In this document: piece by piece, positions 7,002 to 13,784 of the stretch
Position numbering within the stretch: the first letter of the stretch is position 1
How the letters are laid out: each line of letters starts with the position of its first letter
Assembly: GCA_004028745.1 (NCBI GenBank)
Contig: RAZP01000033.1
Coordinates: 1 to 25,899, forward strand
Source: Prosthecochloris sp.
Lineage (GTDB): Bacteria; Bacteroidota; Chlorobiia; Chlorobiales; Chlorobiaceae
Direction of reading: 5' to 3'
DNA length: 25,899 bases
The notes under the pieces: model-generated
The model's input: only the letters and a program-made list of their open reading frames with translations
The model's database searches: none
Told to the model about the DNA's origin: nothing
Position numbers and translations under genes: made by a program

Positions 7002-7630
7002 ACGGCATGTATGAAATTCAGGATTTTTTGATGGTTTTTTCTACCCGGTGATTCTTCCACACCGCTTGCTGTATCGACTGCGTAAGGTCTGATCGTTTGG
7101 ACTGCTTCAGTGACGTTTTCCGGGGTCAAGCCCCCTGCAAGGATTCCATGGCCGACATTTTTTGTTTGCCTGAAGATCTCTTGCGCTAACTGTTTTTCAA
7201 TGACTTTTCCCGTGCCTCCCGGCTGCCCCGGTCGGTAAGCGTCGAAAAGAAAAGACGTAAATCCTGTTTTTCTGGCAAAAGCTTTGACACTTTCTATTGT
7301 AAAGTCCGGTCCTGTGCGGAATACGCGGATGACTTTTGCGCTCGTAACAGCCACAGACTTTTCTGCGGTATAACGTTCGGAGTGGAGCTGGGCCAGATCA
7401 AGGCCGCAGAAAGTACATATTTCATTGACTTCAGCGGGTTCCTGTTCGACGAATACGCCGACGCAGGAGATAAATGGAGGAAGCTGTTCTATAATCTGCT
7501 TTGCATTTTCAGGTTGCATATACCTGGGGCTTTCCTTGCTGAAATTGAAGCCGAGGGCATGAGCACCAGCATGGCAAGCGGCAAGAGCATCCTCAAGTAT
7601 TGTTATTCCACAGATTTTGATCCTGGTCAT
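6977..7630 (-). CDS. trpF: Phosphoribosylanthranilate isomerase
   Basis: 217 residues, the full length for a single-domain TrpF (beta/alpha)8 barrel. It converts N-(5-phosphoribosyl)anthranilate to CdRP by an Amadori rearrangement, the third committed step of tryptophan synthesis. Visible family marks are the N-terminal MTRIKICGIT with the catalytic general-base C7, LGFNFSKESPRYM, the catalytic acid D130 in FLFDAY, the phosphate-binding GGTGK (138-142), GGLTPENV (166-173) and DTASGVEESPGRKN. It is encoded alone here, not in a trp operon, which is common in bacteria with scattered trp genes. Its 3' end overlaps that of the convergent hydrolase gene by 25 bases, so no terminator fits between them. 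Confidence 0.95.
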   Translation of the reverse strand: MTRIKICGITILEDALAACHAGAHALGFNFSKESPRYMQPENAKQIIEQLPPFISCVGVFVEQEPAEVNEICTFCGLDLAQLHSERYTAEKSVAVTSAKVIRVFRTGPDFTIESVKAFARKTGFTSFLFDAYRPGQPGGTGKVIEKQLAQEIFRQTKNVGHGILAGGLTPENVTEAVQTIRPYAVDTASGVEESPGRKNHQKILNFIHAVQEADRLS

Positions 7631-7690
7631 AGCTTGGCCGATGGAGGTGAGAAGTCAAAAGGAAAAAGTAAAAGATAAAAAGTGAAAGAA

Positions 7691-7766
7691 AAGCCAAAAC
7701 TCAAAAAAGCATGTTCAAAATACAAAAACGGGATGCTTTGAGCAGAAGCGATTTTTAGTTTTGGCT
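7691..7766. other. Two-level inverted repeat with T-run upstream of trpF
   Basis: AAGCCAAAACT (7691-7701) pairs perfectly with AGTTTTGGCTT (7756-7766), and inside it AAAAGCAT and ATGCTTTG pair again. On the plus strand it runs into ATTTTTTT, like a terminator, yet no plus-strand gene precedes it. TAGTTTTG (7756-7763) also matches the -7 promoter element with a TTG at 7738-7740, a short 15-base spacer. Its role is undecided. The 7631-7956 gap otherwise holds only MITE copy B. Confidence 0.4.
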
Positions 7767-7807
7767 TATTTTTTTATACCTTGTTCCGTCCGGCTTCGGT
7801 GATACAA

Positions 7808-7949
7808 GGGCACCTCTATTAATTGTCGTGAGCGACCTGAAGACAAGGCGGACGGAGCGCAGAAACCGGAGTGTACACGGAGTACATGAGGATTTCGAGC
7901 ACCGCTCAACGACGTATTCGGGTCGCGCAACAAATTAATAGAGGTGCCC
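7808..7949 (+). mobile_element. MITE copy B (142 bp, intact)
   Basis: The best-preserved copy: 17-bp perfect terminal inverted repeats GGGCACCTCTATTAATT, and a perfect 4-bp target duplication ACAA (7804-7807 and 7950-7953). Its right end lies 7 bases before the tRNA-Gln gene, inside what should be the tRNA's promoter or leader region. Confidence 0.92.
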
Positions 7950-7956
7950 ACAATAC

Positions 7957-8028
7957 TGGGGTGTGGCCAAGTGGTAAGGCATCGCCCTTTGGAGGCGACA
8001 TTCGCAGGTTCGAATCCTGCCGCCCCAG
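7957..8028 (+). tRNA. tRNA-Gln (anticodon TTG)
   Basis: A complete cloverleaf: acceptor TGGGGTG/CGCCCCA, D stem GCC/GGC, anticodon stem TCGCC/GGCGA around loop CTTTGGA (anticodon TTG), T arm GCAGG-TTCGAAT-CCTGC, discriminator G. CCA is not encoded. An intrinsic terminator follows 12 bases later. Confidence 0.97.
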
Positions 8029-8040
8029 CGGACAAAAAAA

Positions 8041-8071
8041 GGCTTCAGCGTTGAGAACTGAAGCCTTTTTT
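8041..8071 (+). terminator. Intrinsic terminator of tRNA-Gln
   Basis: GGCTTCAG (8041-8048) pairs with CTGAAGCC (8058-8065) and is followed by TTTTTT, with A-rich sequence before the stem. Confidence 0.9.
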
Positions 8072-8235
8072 GCATTGTTCGTGGTTTTTTGTAATTCCCG
8101 TACCTGACCCGTGAAATCCGAGCATCTGTTTCACCCCTTTATTATTACACGGGAAGTATGACTGCCGTTTTATTATGCTCGTACTCAGCAAAGTGGTAAT
8201 CGTACTCGTAATCGAAAAAAAGTTTTTTGGCGCAG

Positions 8236-8256
8236 ATGCCGCACTTGATGCGGCAT
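8236..8256. repeat. Small extragenic hairpin repeat (second copy of 5724-5744)
   Basis: ATGCCGCA-CTTGA-TGCGGCAT is identical in stem and loop to the hairpin within the nested element at 5724-5744. Neither lies in a gene. It looks like a dispersed REP-type palindrome. Confidence 0.6.
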
Positions 8257-8266
8257 GACTTCGTAG

Positions 8267-8288
8267 GGGCAGGCCCGCGGGCCTGCCC
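8267..8288. repeat. Perfect 22-bp GC-rich palindrome
   Basis: GGGCAGGCCCG is followed directly by its complement. It lies 10 bases after the ATGCCGCA hairpin, in the 8072-8358 gap, where I see no gene. Such palindromes are typical of dispersed extragenic repeats. Confidence 0.6.
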
Positions 8289-8358
8289 GCAACTTGCAGG
8301 ATGCTATAAAAATCGCCAGGGTGAAGAGGGATCAAGGTAAAACAATGAGTGCTGTAAA

Positions 8359-8475
8359 GGACACCTCTATTAATTTGTTACGCGACCCGAATACTTCGTT
8401 GGTCGGATAGAAAGGGGTTTCTGTGCTCCGTCCGCCTCGTCTTCAGCTCGCTCACGACACTTAATAGAGGTACCT
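8359..8475 (-). mobile_element. MITE copy C (117 bp, short form)
   Basis: Ends GGACACCTCTATTAATT and TTAATAGAGGTACCT, flanked by a perfect 4-bp duplication TAAA (8355-8358 and 8476-8479). It lies in reverse orientation relative to A, B and E and lacks their central GTAC hairpin, giving the short form shared with copy D. Confidence 0.88.
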
Positions 8476-8517
8476 TAAAGTTGGGTGTCTGCATGAATCT
8501 CGGTGACAGCGGCAAAT

Positions 8518-8550
8518 AAAAAAGGCTGTCCGGATTAACCCGGAGCAGCC
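8518..8550 (-). terminator. Intrinsic terminator of the metK-ahcY operon
   Basis: On the minus strand GGCTGCTCCGG pairs with CCGGACAGCC around TTAAT (one bulge) and is followed by TTTTTT, starting about 28 bases after the ahcY stop. Confidence 0.88.
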
Positions 8551-8577
8551 TTTTTGCCATTCTGAGAGAGGTGCTGA

Positions 8578-9996
8578 TCAGTAACGGTAATGCTCAGGCT
8601 TGTATGGTCCATCGACCGGAACCCCAATATAATCGGCTTGTTCCTGTGAAAGCCGGGTAAGTTTTACCCCCAACTGCTCGAGATGCATTCGTGCCACCTC
8701 TTCATCAAGTTTTTTCGGCAGACAGTATACCCCTGTTTCATATTCTTTCGTCCAGAGCTCAATCTGTGCCAGAGTCTGGTTCGTAAACGAGTTGCTCATG
8801 ACGAACGACGGATGGCCGGTGGCGCAGCCGAGATTCACCAGACGGCCTTCGGCAAGCAGGTAGATGGAATGACCGCCGTCAAAGGTATACTTGTCGAACT
8901 GCGGCTTGATGTTTGTTTTTGTCGCACCGGCATAATTGTTGAGCTTGTCAACCTGGATTTCATTATCGAAATGACCGATGTTGCAGACAATGGCTTCGTC
9001 TTTCATCTGCTTCATGTGTTCGAGAGTAATAACGTCCTTGTTACCGGTTGTGGTGACAAAAACGTTGCCCTCTTTGATAGCCTCTTCCATGGTGGAAACT
9101 TCAAAGCCCTCCATGGCTGCCTGAAGAGCGCAAATTGGGTCAATTTCGGTAACAATAACTCTTGCCCCGTAAGAGCGCATTGAATGGGCACATCCTTTAC
9201 CGACATCACCGTAACCGAGAACAACGACTACCTTTCCTGCAAGCATAACATCGGTTGCACGTTTGATGCCGTCGGCAAGTGATTCACGGCATCCGTAAAG
9301 ATTGTCAAACTTTGATTTGGTGACCGAGTCGTTGACGTTGATAGCCGGGAAGAGGAGCTCTTCTTTTTCCATCATCTGATAAAGCCTGTGAACCCCGGTT
9401 GTCGTTTCTTCCGAGACACCTCTGACTTCGGGGGCAACTTTGTGCCAGTGTTGGTTATCGGCCTCGAAGACCTGCCTGAGCTCACCGTACAGTGCTTTTT
9501 CCTCGGCATTTCCCGGTGTTTTGTCAAGCATTTCAGGATCGTTCTCGATCTTGTAGCCAAGATGTATCATGAGGGTTGCATCGCCTCCATCGTCGACAAT
9601 GACATTCGGTCCTTTGCCGTCCGCAAACGACAACGCCTGACGGGTACACCACCAGTATTCATCAAGTGTTTCTCCTTTCCAGGCAAAAACAGGAATGCCT
9701 GCGGCTGCAATTGCTGCAGCGGCATGGTCCTGGGTCGAGAAGATATTGCAGCTTGCCCAGCGAACTTCGGCACCCAAATCTGCAAGCGTCTCAATCAAGA
9801 CAGCCGTCTGGATAGTCATGTGCAATGAACCCGTAATGCGGGCGCCTTTTAACGGCTTTTGACCTGCATACTTACGACGGGTGGCCATAAGGCCCGGCAT
9901 CTCTTTTTCTGCGATTTCGATTTCTTTTCGTCCCCAGTCAGCCAAAGAGATATCTGCCACTTTGTAGTCAAGTACTTCAGTGTCAGTTGTCATCAT
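8578..9996 (-). CDS. ahcY: Adenosylhomocysteinase (S-adenosyl-L-homocysteine hydrolase)
   Basis: 472 residues, the usual bacterial length. It reversibly splits S-adenosylhomocysteine into adenosine and homocysteine using a tightly bound NAD+, removing the product that inhibits methyltransferases. Seen in the sequence: the substrate domain with LHMTIQTAVLIETL and FSTQDHAAAAI; DDGGDAT; the NAD-binding Rossmann segment VVVLGYGDVGKGCA (about 255-270); TTTGNKDVI; ATGHPSFVMSNSFTNQ; and the C-terminal PYKPEHYRY whose Lys and Tyr complete the NAD site of the neighbouring subunit. The frame starts with two adjacent ATGs (9996 and 9993) without an obvious Shine-Dalgarno sequence. It lies 33 bases after metK on the same strand and ends before an intrinsic terminator, so it is the second gene of a metK-ahcY operon under the leader at 11308-11410. 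Confidence 0.97.
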   Translation of the reverse strand: MMTTDTEVLDYKVADISLADWGRKEIEIAEKEMPGLMATRRKYAGQKPLKGARITGSLHMTIQTAVLIETLADLGAEVRWASCNIFSTQDHAAAAIAAAGIPVFAWKGETLDEYWWCTRQALSFADGKGPNVIVDDGGDATLMIHLGYKIENDPEMLDKTPGNAEEKALYGELRQVFEADNQHWHKVAPEVRGVSEETTTGVHRLYQMMEKEELLFPAINVNDSVTKSKFDNLYGCRESLADGIKRATDVMLAGKVVVVLGYGDVGKGCAHSMRSYGARVIVTEIDPICALQAAMEGFEVSTMEEAIKEGNVFVTTTGNKDVITLEHMKQMKDEAIVCNIGHFDNEIQVDKLNNYAGATKTNIKPQFDKYTFDGGHSIYLLAEGRLVNLGCATGHPSFVMSNSFTNQTLAQIELWTKEYETGVYCLPKKLDEEVARMHLEQLGVKLTRLSQEQADYIGVPVDGPYKPEHYRY

Positions 9997-10029
9997 AGTG
10001 GTAATGTTTTTTTTCTTTGAAATGTCGTA

Positions 10030-11247
10030 TTACAGGTTGAATGCTTTTTTCAGCTCATCAACCTTGTCGGTTTGTTCCCACGGAAAGATGTCACGGCCGA
10101 AATGACCATAGGCCGCTGTATCCTGGTAGCACCACCCCTGAGGTTTGTCCAGGCTGAAATGCCGGATGATTGCTGCAGGTCTGAGGTCAAAGATCTGCTC
10201 GGCTTTTTCCTGGATTTCAGCATCACCGAGGCCGTTAACCGCTGTACCGTGAGTATCGATATGAACTGATACAGGACGTGCAACACCGATGGCATAGGAA
10301 ACCTGAACGGTACACTTTTCGGCAAGACCTGCGGCCACGATGTTTTTGGCAACATGGCGTGACGCATAGGCTGCACTGCGGTCTACTTTTGACGGATCTT
10401 TGCCGCTGAACGCACCACCACCATGAGGAGCTGCACCACCATAAGTATCGACGATGATCTTCCGCCCTGTCAGACCGGTATCCCCATGAGGACCGCCGAT
10501 TTCAAAACGTCCTGTTGGATTGATATGAAACTCAGTGTTCTCGTCGAGCATTTCAGCAGGAATAACTTCTTTAACAACATTCTCGATAACGTCTTTCTTG
10601 ATAACGTCCTGCCATTCCTTTTCACTGTAACCTTCCGGCTCAGGGTCATGCTGGGTAGATACCACGACAGCGTCAACTCTTTTTGCAATTCCATCAACAT
10701 ATTCGAGCGTAACCTGGCTTTTCGAGTCGGGACGAAGGTAGGTCATTATGTTGCCTTCGTGACGGATGTCGGCAAGCTTTTTTACGAGGGCATGAGCATA
10801 CTGGATAGCTGCAGGCATCAGTTCCGGGGTTTCGGTACAGGCATAACCGAACATCATCCCCTGGTCGCCGGCACCGACCCTGTCAAGCTCATCTTCGATT
10901 TTTTCTTTGCGATCCACGCCTCGATTGATATCGGGAGACTGGCTGTGAAGCGCTGAAAGCACGCCACAGGATTTTGCCTCAAACATGTATTCGCCTTTGT
11001 TGTACCCGATTTGTTCGACAACTTTTCTGGAAAGTTCCTGTACGTCCACAATGCCTTTTGTAGTTACCTCGCCGCCGACAATGACCTGACCGGTTGTTAC
11101 AAATGTTTCGCAGGCGACACGGGAATTCGGATCTTGGCGTAGAAATTCATCCAATACTGCATCGGAGATCTGGTCTGAAACCTTGTCGGGATGCCCTTCT
11201 GATACAGACTCTGAAGTAAAAAAGTATCTTAACTGTGCCATCTTCAT
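10030..11247 (-). CDS. metK: S-adenosylmethionine synthetase
   Basis: 405 residues. It joins methionine and ATP to make S-adenosylmethionine, releasing phosphate and diphosphate. The family marks are all present: YFFTSESVSEGHPDKVSDQI (about 8-27) with the ATP-contacting His and the Mg-binding Asp/Glu, GAGDQGMMFGYA (the adenine/methionine loop, about 120-131), the flexible GGPHGDTGLTGRK segment, and GGGAFSGKDPSKVDRSAAY (P-loop-like, about 277-295). Two nearby starts exist, ATG at 11247 and ATG at 11241 (MAQLRYFF); neither has a clear Shine-Dalgarno sequence. It is first in the metK-ahcY operon, preceded by a leader of about 160 bases with pseudoknot pairings. The two enzymes form two arms of the activated methyl cycle, so joint control by SAM or SAH would make sense. 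Confidence 0.97.
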   Translation of the reverse strand: MKMAQLRYFFTSESVSEGHPDKVSDQISDAVLDEFLRQDPNSRVACETFVTTGQVIVGGEVTTKGIVDVQELSRKVVEQIGYNKGEYMFEAKSCGVLSALHSQSPDINRGVDRKEKIEDELDRVGAGDQGMMFGYACTETPELMPAAIQYAHALVKKLADIRHEGNIMTYLRPDSKSQVTLEYVDGIAKRVDAVVVSTQHDPEPEGYSEKEWQDVIKKDVIENVVKEVIPAEMLDENTEFHINPTGRFEIGGPHGDTGLTGRKIIVDTYGGAAPHGGGAFSGKDPSKVDRSAAYASRHVAKNIVAAGLAEKCTVQVSYAIGVARPVSVHIDTHGTAVNGLGDAEIQEKAEQIFDLRPAAIIRHFSLDKPQGWCYQDTAAYGHFGRDIFPWEQTDKVDELKKAFNL

Positions 11248-11307
11248 TGATATTTATGGTTTACCGAACAACAAGAACTACAAGAAAAGCTCTTGCTTGC
11301 CTTACAA

Positions 11308-11410
11308 AGGGTTTTGCGTGTACGTTGGATAAAAAAGAGATTGGACACGGAAAACCCTGGGTACAAGCATTCCGGGAGAATCTTTCCCGAACGCTTTCGG
11401 CACCGTGTCC
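11308..11410 (-). promoter_or_regulatory. Structured metK-ahcY leader, matches SAM-Chlorobi RNA
   Basis: Read on the minus strand, GGACACGG (11403-11410) pairs with CCGTGTCC (11343-11350). A bulged hairpin (11366-11395, AGCGTTCGGGA with TCCCGGAATGCT) lies between them. AGGGTTTT (11351-11358), directly 5' of CCGTGTCC, pairs with AAAACCCT (11308-11315) further downstream. These crossing pairings make an H-type pseudoknot with its two 8-bp stems stacked end to end. The SAM-Chlorobi RNA motif is known only from Chlorobi and always lies before metK/ahcY operons. Position and gene content fit; I could not compare the sequence to the published alignment. A U-rich stretch (CTCTTTTTTATCC) lies in the loop between the stems. 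Confidence 0.75.
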
Positions 11411-11438
11411 ATAGGTAATGGGGATGCCGGATAAGTGC

Positions 11439-11469
11439 ACAATGTAATCATTCAAGGCTACTCATGCAA
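11439..11469 (-). promoter_or_regulatory. Possible metK promoter
   Basis: On the minus strand TTG (11467-11469), a 20-base spacer and TACATTGT (11439-11446) partly match TTG / TAnnTTTG (the last two bases differ). It ends about 30 bases before the pseudoknot. The TTG abuts the end of MITE copy D, so the element marks the upstream edge of this promoter. Confidence 0.35.
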
Positions 11470-11586
11470 GGGCACCGCTATTAATTTGCTGCGCTCCGTG
11501 ATTACTTCGTTGAGCGGATGGGAGAGGGTTTCTGTGCTCAGTTCGCCTTGTACTCAAGGCGCTCGCGACAATTTATAGAGATGCCC
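11470..11586 (-). mobile_element. MITE copy D (117 bp, short form)
   Basis: Ends GGGCACCGCTATTAATT and AATTTATAGAGATGCCC, interior like copy C, without the central hairpin of the long form. The flanks (GCAA and TTCA) show no target duplication, so this copy is older or rearranged. It fills the space between the sugar-nucleotidyltransferase stop and the metK promoter. Confidence 0.85.
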
Positions 11587-11612
11587 TTCATCAGACGGTG
11601 CCCGAAGGAACT

Positions 11613-12590
11613 TTAGCGAAGTTTAATTTCCGAGAAATCTCCTATGTTTGCCTCATGGGGATCACCAGAAAGGTCGGCGTTATTGCCGATGATAGACTTG
11701 TTGAGAGAGACGTGCTGCACTTTCGAATCGTTGCCGATGATCGAGTTTTTAATTATGGCATCTTCGATAACGGCGTTTTCACCAATGGTTGTGTTCGGAC
11801 CGATAATCGCATTGTTGATTTTCGCGCTTTTCGCTACAAAAACCGGTTCGTTGATAATACAGCCGGGACAGGATGATTCTGAGCTGTGGTTTTTCAAAAG
11901 AGTTTCGTTTGTGGAGAGGAGGGTTTCCGGTTTTCCGCAGTCATACCAGTTGTTTACCGGAAATGTCTTTAAAGGTTCGCCTTTTTCAAGCATCATCTGT
12001 AAGGCATCCGTTAACTGGTATTCCCCCTTTGTCTTTATGTTATCCTTGATCAGCGTATCGATACATGAAAACAGCGGTTCCGAGTTTCGGATGTAGTAGA
12101 GGCCGACAATTGCAAGATTTCCTACCGGTTCATTCGGTTTCTCAACGAGCTTAACGATGTTGCCGTTGCTGGTAACAGCAATGCCGAACCTGCTGGGGTC
12201 GTCCACTTTCCTGACGCCGAGGGTCGAGGTCGGACTGTTCAATACTCCTGAAAGCTCGACATCAAAAATAGTATCCCCGAGTATGATGAAAACAGGTTCA
12301 TTGTCATGAACATGCTCGTGGCACATCCAGATGGCATGGGCAAGACCAAGGCGTTTTTGCTGATTGACAAAGGTAAAGCGGATGTCGTATTGTTCCCGAA
12401 GATACGATTCTATCATGTCTCCGAGGTACCCGACAATAACAATAGCCTCATCAATACCTGAAGCGATGAGTTTATCCATGATATGCCCGAGAATGGGTTT
12501 CCCTGCTACGTTGAGAAGTACTTTGGGCTGGGAAAACGTATGTGGACGCAACCTTGTGCCGACTCCTGCCACAGGTATGATTGCTTTCAT
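11613..12590 (-). CDS. Sugar-1-phosphate nucleotidyltransferase with left-handed beta-helix tail
   Basis: 325 residues from the ATG at 12590. The N-terminal domain is an RmlA/GlmU-type nucleotidyltransferase: PVAGVGTRLRPHTFSQPK (7-23) is the nucleotide-binding signature with R13 and K23, followed by KPILGHIMDK, D106 in ILGDTIFD as metal ligand, EKPNEPVGNLAIVGLYY and WYDCGKPE (215-222). Residues 245-310 are imperfect hexapeptide repeats (SAKINNAIIGPNTTIG, NAVIEDAIIKNSIIG), a left-handed beta-helix. Such enzymes join a sugar 1-phosphate to an NTP, giving an NDP-sugar for cell-surface polysaccharide; whether it uses UTP or dTTP and which sugar cannot be read. An open frame to 12770 exists, but the added residues are unlike the family. 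The gene is divergent from the Nudix gene and is not in a polysaccharide cluster. Confidence 0.88.
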   Translation of the reverse strand: MKAIIPVAGVGTRLRPHTFSQPKVLLNVAGKPILGHIMDKLIASGIDEAIVIVGYLGDMIESYLREQYDIRFTFVNQQKRLGLAHAIWMCHEHVHDNEPVFIILGDTIFDVELSGVLNSPTSTLGVRKVDDPSRFGIAVTSNGNIVKLVEKPNEPVGNLAIVGLYYIRNSEPLFSCIDTLIKDNIKTKGEYQLTDALQMMLEKGEPLKTFPVNNWYDCGKPETLLSTNETLLKNHSSESSCPGCIINEPVFVAKSAKINNAIIGPNTTIGENAVIEDAIIKNSIIGNDSKVQHVSLNKSIIGNNADLSGDPHEANIGDFSEIKLR

Positions 12591-12768
12591 GACTTTTAAC
12601 GGGTTTTTTTGAGGGTTGTTGAGATTGTTTACAAACGTCAGTTTACTAAAACCGGAAGAAAAAAGTAACAGCTCTTTTCCTGAATTAGGTGGTACATATA
12701 AAGGTTTTTTTGTATTGTGGCCAGACGTATTCCCAAGTTTGTTATCCCGGAAAGGAATAATTGTGATC

Positions 12769-13185
12769 ATGTATACAAAGCCAGTATGGTTTTACAACCA
12801 GTCGGGGGTTGTGCCTGTTTTAGAGGGCAGAGTTGTACTTGTTACTGCCAGAAAGTCCAAACGGTGGATCATACCGAAGGGGATTGTCGAGAAAGATATG
12901 TCTCCGGAAGATTCCGCAGCTAAAGAGGCTTACGAAGAGGCAGGAGTTATCGGTGCCGTTGGGAAAAAAGAACTTGGTTGCTACAGCTACCCTAAGTGGG
13001 GGGGAATTTGTACTGTTCGTGTTTATCCTTTGTATGTAGAGAAACTGCTCGACGAGTGGGAAGAGATGCATATCAGGAGACGCAGGGTCGTGTCTGTCAG
13101 GGAAGCTGTTGAAATGGTTGACCATGATGAACTTGCAGGAATAATACTTGCCTTTTTTGCCGGGTTGAAAAAAAAGAAGCTGTAA
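12769..13185 (+). CDS. Nudix hydrolase, DIPP-like
   Basis: 138 residues from the ATG at 12769. The Nudix box runs from G38 to V60 (KGIVEKDMSPEDSAAKEAYE, then EAGV), with E53, E56 and E57 as metal ligands. Two consensus positions differ: M44 where Glu is usual and K52 where Arg is usual. The WIIPKG before the box and the Y-P-K-W-G ... WEEMHIRRRRVVSVREAV pattern after it are those of bacterial DIPP-like Nudix proteins, whose relatives split diphosphoinositol polyphosphates or diadenosine polyphosphates; the substrate here is unknown. A GTG at 12763 (6 bases after AAAGGA) is a competing start. Longer starts back to 12616 read into the divergent promoter region and are unlikely. Confidence 0.85.
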   Translation: MYTKPVWFYNQSGVVPVLEGRVVLVTARKSKRWIIPKGIVEKDMSPEDSAAKEAYEEAGVIGAVGKKELGCYSYPKWGGICTVRVYPLYVEKLLDEWEEMHIRRRRVVSVREAVEMVDHDELAGIILAFFAGLKKKKL

Positions 13186-13231
13186 TCCAAATGTGCGGAT
13201 GTCCACATGGGCACTTTGACATTTTACTTTT

Positions 13232-13260
13232 TTGTATGTTGTATTTATTTTTTATAATTG
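13232..13260 (+). promoter_or_regulatory. Probable marR/efflux promoter
   Basis: TTG (13232-13234), an 18-base spacer and TATAATTG (13253-13260) fit TTG / TAnnTTTG with one mismatch. It lies 35 bases before the marR ATG and just before an inverted repeat. Confidence 0.45.
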
Positions 13261-13264
13261 CAGC

Positions 13265-13279
13265 ATCAAATATTTTGAT
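13265..13279 (+). promoter_or_regulatory. Candidate MarR operator
   Basis: ATCAAA-TAT-TTTGAT is a perfect 6+6 inverted repeat placed at the expected transcription start, between the promoter and the marR start codon. MarR proteins bind such AT-rich dyads and often repress their own operon. Confidence 0.5.
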
Positions 13280-13294
13280 CTCAAATAGTTTAAT

Positions 13295-13750
13295 ATGAGA
13301 GAAAAAGAAAACCCGGTAAAAAAATTTATCGGTCATCAGGTAGGGATAACGGCGAACCTTCTGAGAACAGTGTTTACAGCAAGGATAACGAGATATAACG
13401 ACAACATTTCTCCTGAGCAGTTTGCCGTACTTGTTCGTTTGAGCATAAGCGACGGATTGAGCCAAAATGTGATTGCAGAGTATGTTTTAAAGGACGATGC
13501 GACCATAACACGTATTCTCGACAGCCTTGAAAAAAAGAAGCTTGCGGTCAGAAAAAAAGCCCGGCATGATCGTCGTTCCAATCTTGCCTACCTGACACCG
13601 AAGGGTAAGGAACTTGTAGAAAAGATGCTGCCGGAAGTAAAGGAGCTTAACAGGTGCCTGCTCGAAGGAGTCGACGGGGACCAGGCTGAGGCTGCCATCA
13701 AGGTTCTTGAAAAACTGAGAGAGAATGCAATGAATATCTCAAAACCATAA
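13295..13750 (+). CDS. MarR family transcriptional regulator
   Basis: 151 residues, normal for the family. An N-terminal dimerisation helix is followed by a winged helix-turn-helix: the helix-turn-helix at about 50-80 (GLSQNVIAEYVLKDDATITRI, split as GLSQNVIAEYV and LKDDATITRI), the wing at about 88-106 with the conserved D-R-R (ARHDRRSNLAYLTPKG), then C-terminal helices that complete the dimer interface (about 110-148). One cysteine lies near the C terminus (NRCLLEG). MarR proteins usually repress neighbouring efflux genes until a phenolic or other ligand binds. The gene is the first of four on the same strand (membrane fusion protein 34 bases downstream, RND pump, TolC), and a perfect dyad lies at its promoter, so it most likely controls the pump and itself. 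The inducer is unknown. Confidence 0.92.
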   Translation: MREKENPVKKFIGHQVGITANLLRTVFTARITRYNDNISPEQFAVLVRLSISDGLSQNVIAEYVLKDDATITRILDSLEKKKLAVRKKARHDRRSNLAYLTPKGKELVEKMLPEVKELNRCLLEGVDGDQAEAAIKVLEKLRENAMNISKP

Positions 13751-13784
13751 ATCCAGCAAGTCCGGAAGAAAGACACTGCCGGTT

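Noticed and set aside
12880..12951. Nudix box judged inactive because of M44 and K52
   Set aside because: DIPP-like bacterial Nudix proteins often deviate at these places, and the metal-binding E53/E56/E57 are present.
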